A stretch of DNA of 64,000 nucleotides from Solimonas sp040391865 (GTDB taxonomy: Bacteria > Pseudomonadota > Gammaproteobacteria > Nevskiales > Nevskiaceae). Position 1 is the first letter of the stretch. Each line of letters starts with the position of its first letter. Both the position numbers and the translations under genes were made by a program. Below are positions 32,056 to 40,778 of the stretch, one piece after another. The stretch covers positions 17,949-81,948 of the forward strand of contig JBEBWZ010000001.1 in NCBI GenBank assembly GCA_040391865.1. The letters run 5' to 3'. Below the pieces are notes generated by a model. That model was not told the origin of the DNA and did no database searches. It saw nothing but the letters and a program-made list of their open reading frames with translations.

Positions 32056-34800
32056 TCAGCGCAGGGGTTTGCCGTCGGCATCGACCACGGTGACCTCGGC
32101 CCAGCCCAGATCGCGGATCGGCTGTTCGATCCTGGCAAGATCGCCCACGATCAGCCAGGTGAGCGACTGCGGGTGTACCAGCCGCTGCAGCGCGGCGTTG
32201 GCGGTTTGGGTGTCCATCGATTCGATCCGGGTGACGTAGTCGTTCCAGTAACTGTCGGGGAGGCCATAGGTCAGTACCGAGGTATACGAGTTGGCGACTT
32301 CCGCGGCGGTTTCGTTGTCGCCGGGCAGCGAGCGCACCAGGCTGTCGCGCGCGAACTCGATCTCGGCGTCAGTGAGGCGATGCTTGCCGATGGCTTCTTC
32401 CAGCTCGCGGCGGATCTCGCGCAGCGACTCCACGGTCTTGTCGGTCTGCACCGGCGCATAGACGAGGAACGGTCGCTGCGCCTTGGCCCCGGCGATGGCT
32501 GACGAAGCGCCGTAGCTCCAGCGCTTGTCCTCGCGCAGATTCATGTTGAGACGCGAGACGAAGTTGCCCCCGAGCACGGTGTTGGCCAACTGCATCGCGA
32601 GATCGTCCGGATCGGATTTCGGCGGTGCCAGATGGGTGGCGAACAGCAGCGTCTGTTCGGCACCGGTCTTGTTGGCCAGCACAAAGCGCGGTTTCTGCGG
32701 CAAGGCCACGGTGCCGAGGTTCTTCTTCGGCAGCGGCGTAGCGGCGGCCTTCCAGCTGCCCAGCTGCTTTTCCAGCAGCGGTTTGATCTCGGCCAGCGTG
32801 GTATCGCCGACGATCAGCAATGTGGCGTTGTCCGGGCGCAGCCATTGGCGGTAGAACGCGAGCAGGTCGGGACGCTCGATCGCCGCGACGGTATTTTCAT
32901 AGCCGTTGCCGCTGCGCGGATTGCTGTAGGCGTGCCCCGCACCGTAAATCAGCTGCGGGAACAGCCGCTGCGCGATGCCCAGCGGCTGCGCCTTCTCCTG
33001 CTGGATGCCGGCCAGCAACTGCTGCTTCAGCCGTGTCAGTTCCTGCTGCGGGAAGTTCGGACGCAGCAGCACATCGGCGAACAGCGAGAGGCTGGGTTCC
33101 AATTGCGCCTTCAGCGCATTGAGCATCAGCAGCGAGGTGTCGAGATTGGAACCGGCGCTCAGCTGTGCGCCCAGCGCTTCGGCGCGGGCGGCGATGCCCA
33201 GTGCATCGTACTTGCCGGCTCCTTCGTCGAGCATGTCCAGCGTCAGCTTCGCGGTGCCGGCCTTGATGCCGGCGTCGGCGGCGAACCCGGCGTCGATCAG
33301 CAGGCTGAACTGCACCAGCGGCGCGTCGTGTCGCTCAGCCAGTACCAGTTGCAGGCCGTTGCCGAGCGTCGCGCGTTGCAGCGGTGGCAGCTGCAGCGCC
33401 GGGGGCTCGCCTAGGGCCGGCAGCTTGGAGCGGTCGGCACCCGTCGTTGCGGTGCGGTATTCCGGGAACGGTTCGACATCGAGCGTGAACACGCCATCGC
33501 TGAGCCAGCGCTGCGCGACCTCTCGAATCTGTGCAGGTGTTGCCGCCTGGATCTCGCGCAGTTCTTCGAGATAGCGATCCGGCGTGCCGCAATAGACCTG
33601 ATACTGCGCCAGCTGCGACGACTTGCCGCTGAAACCGTCGACACGTTCCAGGCCGCGCACCGCCGAGGCCAGCGTGGTGGTCTTGACCCGTGCCAGTTCG
33701 TCGGCGCTCGGGCCGTCGCGCAGGAAGCGCGCCAGCTCTTCGTTCACGGCCTGCTCGACAGCGATCAGATCGCTGCCGGGAATCGCGGTGGCGTCGACCG
33801 TGAACTGCGAACCGATCTCGAACGGCCCGAGCCCGGCGCCGACACCGGTGGCGATGCGGTCCTGATAGACCAGCCGCTTGTACAGGCGGCTGTTCTTGCC
33901 GGTGCCGAGGATGGTTGCGGCCACCCCGAGCAGATTGGCATCGCGATCGCAGAATCCAGGGACATTCCAGACCTTGAACTGCCGTGCCTGCGGCACGCGG
34001 TCCTGCAGCACCGCACGCTTCTCGCCGCTCATCTTTGCCGGCCATGGACCGTGGCGCGCGCGCGTCGGGCCAGGGGCGATGTCGCCGAAGTACAGTTCGA
34101 CCTTCTGCCTGATCTCGGCCGGATTGACGTCGCCGGCGATCACCAGCACCGCGTTTGCAGCGCCGTAATTGTCGCGGAACCATTGCTTGACGTCGTCGAG
34201 CGTGGCCGCATTGAGGTCCTCGGTCGAGCCGATCGTGGTCCAGGAATACGGATGGCCCGGTGGATAGGTGGCGGCGGCAATCAGTTCGTCGACCTTGCCA
34301 TAGGGCTGGTTTTCGCCCTGGCGCTTTTCGTTCAGTACCACTTCACGCTGCTCGTCGAGTTTCTTCTGGTCGATGGCGCCGAGCAGATGGCCCATGCGAT
34401 CGGACTCCAGCCACAGCGTCAGGTCGAGCGCGCTGGTCGGCACGTTCTGGAAGTAGTTGGTGCGGTCGTACCAGGTGGTGCCGTTCATCTTGGTGGCACC
34501 GGCGGGTTCCAGCGGCCGGAAGAACTCGTCGTCGTGGTTCTCCGAGCCGTTGAACATCAGGTGCTCGAACAGATGCGCAAAGCCGGTGCGACCGGGTAGT
34601 TCGTCCTTGCTGCCGACGTGGTACCAGATATTCACCGCAACCACCGGCGCCTTGTGGTCCTCGTGGATAATGAGGGTCAAACCGTTCGGCAGGACATGGC
34701 GCTGGTACGGGATGCGCAGTTCGTTCAATGACTCGGGCGCGGCCAGGGCAAAGGCGCTGCTGCAGAAGAAAAGGGCTACCGCCAGAATCAGTCGTTGCAT
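32056..34800 (-). CDS. M16 family zinc metallopeptidase, two-domain (pitrilysin-type)
   Basis: Exported 914-residue protease with a signal peptide (to about residue 20). The N-terminal M16 domain carries the inverted zinc motif HLFEH within GFAHLFEHLMFNG, with downstream glutamates. The C-terminal M16 domain (from about residue 450) has no HxxEH motif and is the inactive partner half. Fused two-half M16 enzymes degrade small peptides in the periplasm. The ATG is at 34798-34800; open frame further upstream belongs to antisense of ampD and ampE. It is followed by the exported rhodanese gene. Confidence 0.93.
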   Translation of the reverse strand: MQRLILAVALFFCSSAFALAAPESLNELRIPYQRHVLPNGLTLIIHEDHKAPVVAVNIWYHVGSKDELPGRTGFAHLFEHLMFNGSENHDDEFFRPLEPAGATKMNGTTWYDRTNYFQNVPTSALDLTLWLESDRMGHLLGAIDQKKLDEQREVVLNEKRQGENQPYGKVDELIAAATYPPGHPYSWTTIGSTEDLNAATLDDVKQWFRDNYGAANAVLVIAGDVNPAEIRQKVELYFGDIAPGPTRARHGPWPAKMSGEKRAVLQDRVPQARQFKVWNVPGFCDRDANLLGVAATILGTGKNSRLYKRLVYQDRIATGVGAGLGPFEIGSQFTVDATAIPGSDLIAVEQAVNEELARFLRDGPSADELARVKTTTLASAVRGLERVDGFSGKSSQLAQYQVYCGTPDRYLEELREIQAATPAQIREVAQRWLSDGVFTLDVEPFPEYRTATTGADRSKLPALGEPPALQLPPLQRATLGNGLQLVLAERHDAPLVQFSLLIDAGFAADAGIKAGTAKLTLDMLDEGAGKYDALGIAARAEALGAQLSAGSNLDTSLLMLNALKAQLEPSLSLFADVLLRPNFPQQELTRLKQQLLAGIQQEKAQPLGIAQRLFPQLIYGAGHAYSNPRSGNGYENTVAAIERPDLLAFYRQWLRPDNATLLIVGDTTLAEIKPLLEKQLGSWKAAATPLPKKNLGTVALPQKPRFVLANKTGAEQTLLFATHLAPPKSDPDDLAMQLANTVLGGNFVSRLNMNLREDKRWSYGASSAIAGAKAQRPFLVYAPVQTDKTVESLREIRRELEEAIGKHRLTDAEIEFARDSLVRSLPGDNETAAEVANSYTSVLTYGLPDSYWNDYVTRIESMDTQTANAALQRLVHPQSLTWLIVGDLARIEQPIRDLGWAEVTVVDADGKPLR

Positions 34801-34851
34801 GGAGTCACCGGCTTGAATCAGAGTAAGGACGTGACGGGATCGAGCCCGTTT

Positions 34852-35463
34852 ATGATGATTGAACAGACGCAGTCTGCAGCAAATGGTTCCGAAGTGGCGC
34901 ACATCGATGCCGCGGGCTGGCTGGCTGGCGTGCGTGCAGTGCCGTCGCCGAACTGCGACGAGCGCCCCGATCCGCAGGACATCAGTCTGCTGGTGATCCA
35001 CAACATTTCGCTGCCGCCGGATCGCTTCGGCGGACCGTGGATCGAGCGCTTGTTCACCAACCGTCTGGATCCGGATGCGCATCCTTACTTTGCCGGTCTG
35101 CGCGAACTGCGGGTATCGGCGCACTTGTTGATCCGGCGGGGCGGTCGCGTGGTGCAGTTCGTGCCGTTTCAGCGCCGTGCCTGGCATGCCGGCGTGTCGT
35201 CCTATCAGGCGCGCGAACGCTGCAATGATTTTTCGATCGGGATCGAACTCGAGGGCAGCGACACGCAAGCATTCAGTGACGCGCAGTATCGACAGCTTGC
35301 GAAGGTGACACGGCAGCTGCTGGCGCACTATCCGCGATTGACGCCGCAACGCATCGTCGGGCACTCGGAGATTGCGCCGGGGCGCAAGACCGATCCGGGG
35401 CCGTGCTTCGATTGGGCGCGTTATCGCGCGGCGCTGCAACGGTCGGCGCGGCAGCCAAGGTAG
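34852..35463 (+). CDS. ampD: 1,6-anhydro-N-acetylmuramyl-L-alanine amidase AmpD
   Basis: Cytoplasmic zinc amidase of cell-wall recycling. Loss of it derepresses AmpC beta-lactamase in other bacteria. The 203-residue protein has zinc-ligand regions VIHNISLPPD, RAWHAGVSSY and VGHSEIAPGRKTDPGPCFDW (cited as VGHSEIAPG and KTDPGPCFDW). The start is uncertain: ATGs at 34852 and 34855 and a GTG at 34831 are all in frame, none with a good ribosome site. It is followed by ampE after nine bases. Confidence 0.93.
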   Translation: MMIEQTQSAANGSEVAHIDAAGWLAGVRAVPSPNCDERPDPQDISLLVIHNISLPPDRFGGPWIERLFTNRLDPDAHPYFAGLRELRVSAHLLIRRGGRVVQFVPFQRRAWHAGVSSYQARERCNDFSIGIELEGSDTQAFSDAQYRQLAKVTRQLLAHYPRLTPQRIVGHSEIAPGRKTDPGPCFDWARYRAALQRSARQPR

Positions 35464-35472
35464 AGTAACGAC

Positions 35473-36339
35473 ATGACACTGATCGGCATCCTGATTGCCT
35501 TGGGGCTGGAGCGGGTACTGGGGCAGATTCCCGGTTGGGGGCGCCCGATCCTGTTTCTGGCCGCCTTGCGCGGCGCGCAGAAAGTCGTGCCGGATATCGT
35601 CTGGCGTTCGCCCTTGCTGCCGTTGCTGGTGATCGTGGTGCCTACTGCACTGGTGTGGTGGGCGCGTGAACAGATCGGCAGTCCGATCCTCGAACTGTGC
35701 GCGTCGGCAGCGGTGCTGCTGCTGTGCCTGGGGCCGCGTGATCTCGCCGAGGACGTGCACGATCTGATCCGCGCGCGCGATGCGCAGGATCATGTCCGCG
35801 CCGCGCAACTGGCGCGCAATATGCAGCGCGGGCCGAACCCCGGAGAGACGCACCGCTCGCTGATCGGCGCGCTGTTCATCCAGTCGCACGAAAAGCTGTT
35901 CGGCATCCTGCTGTGGTTCTTTGCCGCTGGCCCGGCGGGCGCGGTGGCTTACCGCCTTGCGAGCCGCTTGCCGCGGCTGCTGTCGGAAACCGCACCCGGT
36001 TCCGCCGCGCAGGCCACTGCCGACTGGTTGCACGGTGCACTGGCGTGGATTCCGGCGCGCATGACCGCGGCGCTGTACGGTCTCGCCGGCAGTCTCGACG
36101 ACGCGATGAATGCCTGGCGCCGACTGGCCGGCAACCGCGAGAACCTCTGGCGCACGCAGACCTGGGCGGTGCTGGCCGAAGTGTCTTCGGCGTCGCTGCG
36201 CGCCGAGGAGCCGGATGGCGGCAGGATCGTTCCCGCCAGCCTGCAGGCGGCGCTCGAGGAAGTGCTGAGCATGCAGTGGCGGGCGCTGCTGGTGCTGCTG
36301 GCGTTCTTCGCGTTCTTTGCGACGGGTGGCATGTTGTGA
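35473..36339 (+). CDS. ampE: regulatory signalling modulator AmpE
   Basis: Inner-membrane protein of 288 residues encoded after ampD in many gammaproteobacteria. Several hydrophobic helices are visible (about 45-62, 75-92, 140-157 and 268-285). Conserved stretches include LLCLGPRDLAEDVHDLI (LLCLGPRDL), FIQSHEKLFGILLWF (SHEKLFGILLWF) and MNAWRRL. Its stop overlaps the GTG start of btuF (GTGA), so a vitamin B12-binding protein is translationally coupled to it. The function of AmpE is poorly known. Confidence 0.92.
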   Translation: MTLIGILIALGLERVLGQIPGWGRPILFLAALRGAQKVVPDIVWRSPLLPLLVIVVPTALVWWAREQIGSPILELCASAAVLLLCLGPRDLAEDVHDLIRARDAQDHVRAAQLARNMQRGPNPGETHRSLIGALFIQSHEKLFGILLWFFAAGPAGAVAYRLASRLPRLLSETAPGSAAQATADWLHGALAWIPARMTAALYGLAGSLDDAMNAWRRLAGNRENLWRTQTWAVLAEVSSASLRAEEPDGGRIVPASLQAALEEVLSMQWRALLVLLAFFAFFATGGML

Positions 36340-37199
36340 GGTTGGCGTGGCGTCGCGCGCTATGGAGCGCTGCGGGCGGTCTGATGCTGTCGGTGACGCC
36401 GGCGCACGCAGCCGAACGTGTGATCGCGCTGTCGCCGCATCTTGCCGAGCTGGTCTGCGAGATCGGCGCCTGCGATCGACTGGTGGGCGTGGTCGAGTCC
36501 ACCGATGCGCCGCCGGCCGCTGCCGCCAAGACGCAGATCGGCAGCATGTACGCGGTGAATCTCGAACGGGTGGTGGCCTTGCAGCCGGACTGGATCCTGG
36601 CCTGGGATGGCGGCACCTCCCCGGCGGTCGGCGAGCGTCTGCAGAAGCTCGGATTCCGGGTGTCGATGATCAGGATTGCCGATCTCGACGGCATTGCCGG
36701 CGCGATGCAGCAGATCGGCCGCGAACTGGGCGCCGAGGAAGGCGCGGCGGCGGCGGCGGTACGCTATCGCGCCCGTCTGGCAGCCCTGCGCGAACGCTAC
36801 CGCGAGCGGCCACGGCTGTCCGTGTTCTTCCAGATCGAAACGGCACCTGCCTACACCATCAACCGTTTCAGTCCGATCAATGAAGCCCTGGCGCTTTGCG
36901 GTGCCGACAATGTATTCGCGCAGTTGCCGGTGATCGCCAGCGCTGTCGGTCTGGAGGCGGTGCTCGCCGCGCGGCCCGAAGTGGTGGTGTATTCGAAGCA
37001 GGAGGATGCGAACGCAATCCACCAGTACTGGCGGCGCTTTGCGCAGTTGCCGGCCGCGCGCCAGCAGGTTGCGGTCAATGCCGATCTGCTGACACGGCAG
37101 ACGCCGCGGATGCTCGATGGCATCGTTGAACTCTGCGAAGGACTGGACCGCATCCGCGCGGCCCAGTCGGCGGCCAGGCCTAGTCGCGACGCCAGCTGA
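36336..37199 (+). CDS. btuF: periplasmic vitamin B12-binding protein, BtuF-like
   Basis: Cobalamin-binding component of an ABC importer. The 287-residue protein has a signal peptide (residues 1-22, PAHA before AERVIALSP) and a type III substrate-binding fold. RVIALSPHLAELVCEIGA (cited as RVIALSPHLAE) and DWILAWDGGT are family-like. The start is GTG 36336-36338, overlapping the ampE stop. The gene runs 20 bases into the convergent adenosyltransferase gene. No btuC or btuD permease genes lie beside it. Another open start at 35913 is antisense noise within ampE. The B12 role is supported by the btuB module next door. Confidence 0.88.
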   Translation: MRLAWRRALWSAAGGLMLSVTPAHAAERVIALSPHLAELVCEIGACDRLVGVVESTDAPPAAAAKTQIGSMYAVNLERVVALQPDWILAWDGGTSPAVGERLQKLGFRVSMIRIADLDGIAGAMQQIGRELGAEEGAAAAAVRYRARLAALRERYRERPRLSVFFQIETAPAYTINRFSPINEALALCGADNVFAQLPVIASAVGLEAVLAARPEVVVYSKQEDANAIHQYWRRFAQLPAARQQVAVNADLLTRQTPRMLDGIVELCEGLDRIRAAQSAARPSRDAS

Positions 37200-37719
37200 C
37201 CTCTGCGCCATGTGCGCGCGCCAGATGACGCGCGATCACGAACAGCAGATCGGACAGGCGGTTCAGATAACGCAGCGCATCCGCATTGATCGGCGACACG
37301 GTGTTCACGGCCCACAGCGCGCGCTCGGCACGACGCGTGATCGCGCGTGCCAGATGGGCGCGCGCGGCGGCTTCACCGCCGCCCGGCAGCACGAATTCCT
37401 TCAGCGGCGGCAGATCGGCGTTGAAGTCCACCAGCAGCTGATCGAGCCCGAGCACCTGCGTCTCGCCGATGACGTGATGCCCCGGCAGTGCCAGTTCGCC
37501 ACCGATATCGAACAGGCGATGCTGCACAGGCGCCAGGGCGCTGACGATGCGCTCCGGCGGCGGCAGTGCCAGCAGCACGCCGATCTGACTGTTGAGTTCG
37601 TCGAGATCGCCCATGGCGGCAAAGCGCAGATCGGTTTTCGGCAGGCGTTCGCCGGTGGCGAGGCCGCTGGTGCCGGTATCGCCGGTGCGTGTCGCAATCT
37701 TGCTGAGTCTGTGGCCCAT
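37180..37719 (-). CDS. pduO: cob(I)alamin adenosyltransferase, PduO type
   Basis: Converts cob(I)alamin and ATP to adenosylcobalamin. The 179-residue protein has the ATP-binding opening KIATRTGDTGTSGL, the FAAMGDLDELNSQIG segment, LPGGGEAAARAHLAR, and the RRAER motif followed by NADALRYLNRLSDLLF (RYLNRLSDLLF). It lies 53 bases after btuB on the same strand and should be under the same cobalamin riboswitch. A T-less GC hairpin (37743-37762) lies between the two. Its 3' end overlaps btuF by 20 bases. Confidence 0.95.
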   Translation of the reverse strand: MGHRLSKIATRTGDTGTSGLATGERLPKTDLRFAAMGDLDELNSQIGVLLALPPPERIVSALAPVQHRLFDIGGELALPGHHVIGETQVLGLDQLLVDFNADLPPLKEFVLPGGGEAAARAHLARAITRRAERALWAVNTVSPINADALRYLNRLSDLLFVIARHLARAHGAEVSWRRD

Positions 37720-37742
37720 GAATGTGGTGTCCGCTGAAGGCC

Positions 37743-37762
37743 GGGGCGGCGGCTGCCGCCCC
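37743..37762. terminator. GC-rich hairpin between btuB and the adenosyltransferase gene
   Basis: GGGGCGGC and GCCGCCCC form an 8-bp stem with a four-base loop, without a T-run. It may partly separate expression of the two genes or protect the btuB message end. Confidence 0.4.
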
Positions 37763-37772
37763 GATGCGCTGA

Positions 37773-39569
37773 TTATTGTGAATAGCTCAGGCCGACGTGG
37801 ACCGCGGCGCCGTCCTGTCGATATCCGAAGACGGTTTGATAGTCCTTGTTGAGCACGTTGTCGATCTTGGCGCGCAAGGTCCACTCCCGAGAAAGCTTGA
37901 GGCTGCCACTGAGGTTGACCAGACCATACCCCCCGACCTGAACCGGCACGGCGGTGAACGTCGAGAAATCGGTATCGGGTCGCGCGCTGGTCGTGCTGAC
38001 ATCGATGCCGAGGCTGCCCCGGTCGAAGCGGCGCAGCACTTTCAGACCGGCATTGCGCTTGGCGCGGCGGGTCAGCGCTTGTCCGGTCATGCGGTCTTCG
38101 GGGTTCTGAATCAGTCCGGTCAGGATTGCCGACCAATGCTCGAGCTCGATCCGGTAGCTGAGATCGAGACCCTGATTGCGGTATTCGCTCACGTTCTGAT
38201 TCTGGCTGCCAATGTAAGCGATCAGATCGTCGACATCGGTACGGAACGCACGCAGATCCAGCACTTGCGAGCTGCCGAGGCGCTGGCGCAGGCCGGCCTC
38301 GTAGTTCTTCGCGTATTCCGCCTTCAGGTTTGGGTTGCCGCCGAAACCGGAGCGCTCGAATACCGAAGGTGCGCGGAACCCGCTGCCGGTGGCGGCAATG
38401 ACTTCGCCGCCTTTCCACAGGCTGATGCTGTATTCGGCATTCCAGGTGATCTTCGATCCGAAGCTGTCCTGATCGTCGTAGGCCACGCCCAGCAGCAGCT
38501 TGTGGCGATCCAGGTTCAGTTCGTTCTGCAGCCGCACCGCATACAGATCGCGGGTCTCGTCGATGGTGCTGCCATAGCTGAGGATGTCGGTCTTTTCGCG
38601 AGCGGCGCTGAGGGTCAGGCTGAGCACGTCGGCACCGAAATCCAGGCGATTGACCACGTCGATCTGCGGCCGCACGGTGTTGACGAAGTCTGCGGACTGT
38701 CGCTGCTGCAGATCGTCTTCGATACGGCTGGCAACAGCGCGCAGTGACCAGATTCCCGCGGGCGCGATACCGAATTCGGCAGCGACGGTCTGCTGCTTGA
38801 ACGCCTGATCCAGCGGGTTATTGCCGCCGGCACCGCAGAAGTCGACGTACTGCGTGGTGCCACGCGTATCCATGGCGCGCACCCCAAGCGTGGTGATGCC
38901 GGCGCGTACCGAACCGTTGATGCCGACACTGGTGCGGTCGTAGCCGCTGTTCGGGCCGCCTGCGGCACAGATCGGAATGCCATCCGATTCACTGCGGGAG
39001 ACATTGGCCGACAGCTGTTTGCCGGCGTCGGCGAAGTCGAGGCCGGCGGCCAGATCGCGGCTGTTATGGGTGCCGGCCATGCCGCTCAATGAAAAGCCGG
39101 AGGTCGTGGCCTGGCGCGTGATGATGTTGATGACACCCGCTACCGCATCTGCGCCATACAGGGTGGAGCGCGGACCTTTGATGATCTCGATGCGCTCGAT
39201 CTGTTGCGGATCGAGATGCTCCAGCACCGGAGCGCTGGTGGCGGAGTTGCTGCGTACGCCGTCGATCAGGATGAGGGTGTGATCCGCTTCACCGCCGCGA
39301 ATCCGCACAAAGCTCAACTGCCCGGGGCCACCGGAGCGTTCGACTTCCAGTCCCGCGTACGGGCGCAACAGGTCGGCCAGATCGTTGGCCCTGGCGGCTT
39401 CGATCTGTTCACGGGTGATGACCAGCACATTGGTTGCCACCTGCAGTGCTCCGGTTTCGCTGCCGGTTGCGCTGACGATGACGGGGTCAAGCAGGGTGGC
39501 GGTCGCAGCGGCTTGTGCAAATGCGGCGACGGGCGCGAACAGTGCGCCTGCTAACAGCAAGGATTTCAT
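37773..39569 (-). CDS. btuB: TonB-dependent vitamin B12 receptor BtuB
   Basis: Outer-membrane receptor for cobalamin. The 598-residue protein has a signal peptide (to about Ala19), a TonB box region LDPVIVSATG, a plug domain with VRIRGGEADHTLILIDGV (VRIRGGEADH) and IEIIKGPRSTLYGADAVAG (IKGPRSTLYGADA), then a beta-barrel. The ATG 39567-39569 has GGAG six bases upstream. Identity as BtuB rests on the upstream cobalamin riboswitch and the downstream adenosyltransferase as well as on length. The C-terminus ends in GLSYSQ instead of a terminal aromatic. Confidence 0.92.
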   Translation of the reverse strand: MKSLLLAGALFAPVAAFAQAAATATLLDPVIVSATGSETGALQVATNVLVITREQIEAARANDLADLLRPYAGLEVERSGGPGQLSFVRIRGGEADHTLILIDGVRSNSATSAPVLEHLDPQQIERIEIIKGPRSTLYGADAVAGVINIITRQATTSGFSLSGMAGTHNSRDLAAGLDFADAGKQLSANVSRSESDGIPICAAGGPNSGYDRTSVGINGSVRAGITTLGVRAMDTRGTTQYVDFCGAGGNNPLDQAFKQQTVAAEFGIAPAGIWSLRAVASRIEDDLQQRQSADFVNTVRPQIDVVNRLDFGADVLSLTLSAAREKTDILSYGSTIDETRDLYAVRLQNELNLDRHKLLLGVAYDDQDSFGSKITWNAEYSISLWKGGEVIAATGSGFRAPSVFERSGFGGNPNLKAEYAKNYEAGLRQRLGSSQVLDLRAFRTDVDDLIAYIGSQNQNVSEYRNQGLDLSYRIELEHWSAILTGLIQNPEDRMTGQALTRRAKRNAGLKVLRRFDRGSLGIDVSTTSARPDTDFSTFTAVPVQVGGYGLVNLSGSLKLSREWTLRAKIDNVLNKDYQTVFGYRQDGAAVHVGLSYSQ

Positions 39570-39580
39570 ACGGTTCTCCG

Positions 39581-39603
39581 GTGGCTTGCGTCCCCGCAGC
39601 CAC
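39581..39603 (-). promoter_or_regulatory. hairpin against the btuB ribosome site (possible riboswitch output)
   Basis: On the minus strand GTGGCTGCG and CGCAAGCCAC form a nine-pair stem with one bulge, ending two bases before CGGAG, the btuB ribosome site. It is a candidate expression platform for translational control by the riboswitch just upstream. Confidence 0.5.
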
Positions 39604-39637
39604 TCGATCAGGTAACCGGCATCAATGCGCCGGCGTC

Positions 39638-39832
39638 ATGCAGGCCGGTCTCCGGGCTGACAGGTGTACGCGTCCGTATGTGGTCACGTACCTGCCGGCG
39701 GCCTTCCCGGTGCGTGGCACCAGTGGCGGATCGACGACAGTTTCCTGCTTACCGTTGCGGGGGCAGCGTCCGATTGGAACGGACTTCCCGTTTCACCCTC
39801 TGCGCGGCTGCGCTTCGGGCACCTGCGATGCG
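39638..39832 (-). ncRNA. cobalamin (AdoCbl) riboswitch upstream of btuB
   Basis: On the minus strand the conserved blocks of a cobalamin riboswitch follow in order: GCAGGTGCCC start (about 39815-39826), GGGTGAAACGGGAAG, the core GCTGCCCCCGCAACGGTAAG, GCCACTGG, CGGGAAGGC and the B12 box CAGCCCGGAGACCGGCCTG (39641-39659). The block order and spacing match the family well. It is about 70 bases upstream of the btuB start, as expected for feedback control of btuB and the adenosyltransferase by adenosylcobalamin. Confidence 0.95.
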
Positions 39833-39936
39833 AATTCTAGGGCTTGGCACGGAGGATTGCATTGCAGCGACGCAGCGGCTGCCAACAGGACCCAGGCCAA
39901 CAGGTAGAATTCGCGCTCGTCAATTCGGGGTAGAGC

Positions 39937-40737
39937 ATGGCTAGCGAGTTTCTGAAGGCTGCCCTGGAAGCGTCCCAGGTCGCGAGCGAGATCATCCGCA
40001 AGGCCTTCCGTGGCAACTTCCAGGTCGATTACAAGGCGGATGCGAGTCCGGTGACGGAAGTCGACGTCGCTGCCGAGCGTGCGATCAAGGGATTCCTGGC
40101 GCAGCGCTTTCCCACGCACGGCTTCTACGGCGAGGAAACCGGGCAGGAGCAGATCGATGCGGAATACCTGTGGCTGGTCGATCCGATCGATGGCACCAAG
40201 GCCTTTGTTCGCGGCTATCCGATCTTCTCGGTGCAGATCGCGCTGATGCATCGCGGCGAGCTGGTGCTGGGCGTTTCCTGCGCGCCTTGCTGGAATGAAG
40301 GGCTGGGCGAAGTGGTCTGGGCGGAAGCCGGGCAGGGCGCCTGGCGCGGCCTGTTGCAGACGCCGCTGGCCGAATTCGAGCGACTACAGGTTTCGAGCAT
40401 CGATACCCTGGCCAAGGCCACGCTCTCGACCGGCAATCTGGGGACACTGGCGCGCTCGCCGCAATGGCCGGAATTGGGGCGTCTGATCACCGAGCTGCAC
40501 CGCATCCGCGGCTATGGCGACTTCGTGCACTACCACTATCTGGCGGCCGGCAGGATCGACGCGGTGGTGGAGAGCGACGTCAATATCCTCGATATCGCCG
40601 CACTGACGGTCATCGTACGCGAGGCTGGCGGGACCTTCACGGATCTCGATGGCCGTCCCGTCGGCCTGGAAACGCGCACCGTGCTGGCCAGCAATGGCCG
40701 CTTGCACCCGGCGTTCGCGGGCCTGGCCCTGCGCTGA
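39937..40737 (+). CDS. inositol monophosphatase-family phosphatase (HisN-like)
   Basis: A Mg-dependent sugar-phosphate or nucleotide phosphatase of 266 residues. The family motifs are PVTEVDVAAERAI, GEETG, DPIDGTKAFVRG and LDIAALTVIVREAGG (LDIAALTVIV). FVRG after the metal motif resembles histidinol-phosphatase (HisN) and related members more than SuhB. The substrate is not certain. A TAGAAT box about 27 bases upstream may be its -10 region. No clear partner gene: it stands between the btuB riboswitch region and a convergent HAD gene. Confidence 0.87.
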   Translation: MASEFLKAALEASQVASEIIRKAFRGNFQVDYKADASPVTEVDVAAERAIKGFLAQRFPTHGFYGEETGQEQIDAEYLWLVDPIDGTKAFVRGYPIFSVQIALMHRGELVLGVSCAPCWNEGLGEVVWAEAGQGAWRGLLQTPLAEFERLQVSSIDTLAKATLSTGNLGTLARSPQWPELGRLITELHRIRGYGDFVHYHYLAAGRIDAVVESDVNILDIAALTVIVREAGGTFTDLDGRPVGLETRTVLASNGRLHPAFAGLALR

Positions 40738-40754
40738 CTCGTCGTTGCAACCGC

Positions 40755-40778
40755 GGTGATCAGCGCAGGCTGATCACC
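40755..40778. terminator. 10-bp hairpin between convergent phosphatase genes
   Basis: GGTGATCAGC and GCTGATCACC pair perfectly around GCAG. The hairpin overlaps the stop codon of the HAD gene (40760-40762) and follows the IMPase-family stop by 17 bases. It has no T-run on either side. Confidence 0.5.

Noticed and set aside
32056..36033. Reading the M16 protease as a 1325-residue protein
   Set aside because: The extra N-terminal part is antisense to ampD and ampE. A signal peptide starts exactly at the ATG at 34798-34800.
35913..37199. Earlier start for the BtuF-like protein within ampE
   Set aside because: That region is the shifted frame of ampE. The signal peptide begins at GTG 36336.
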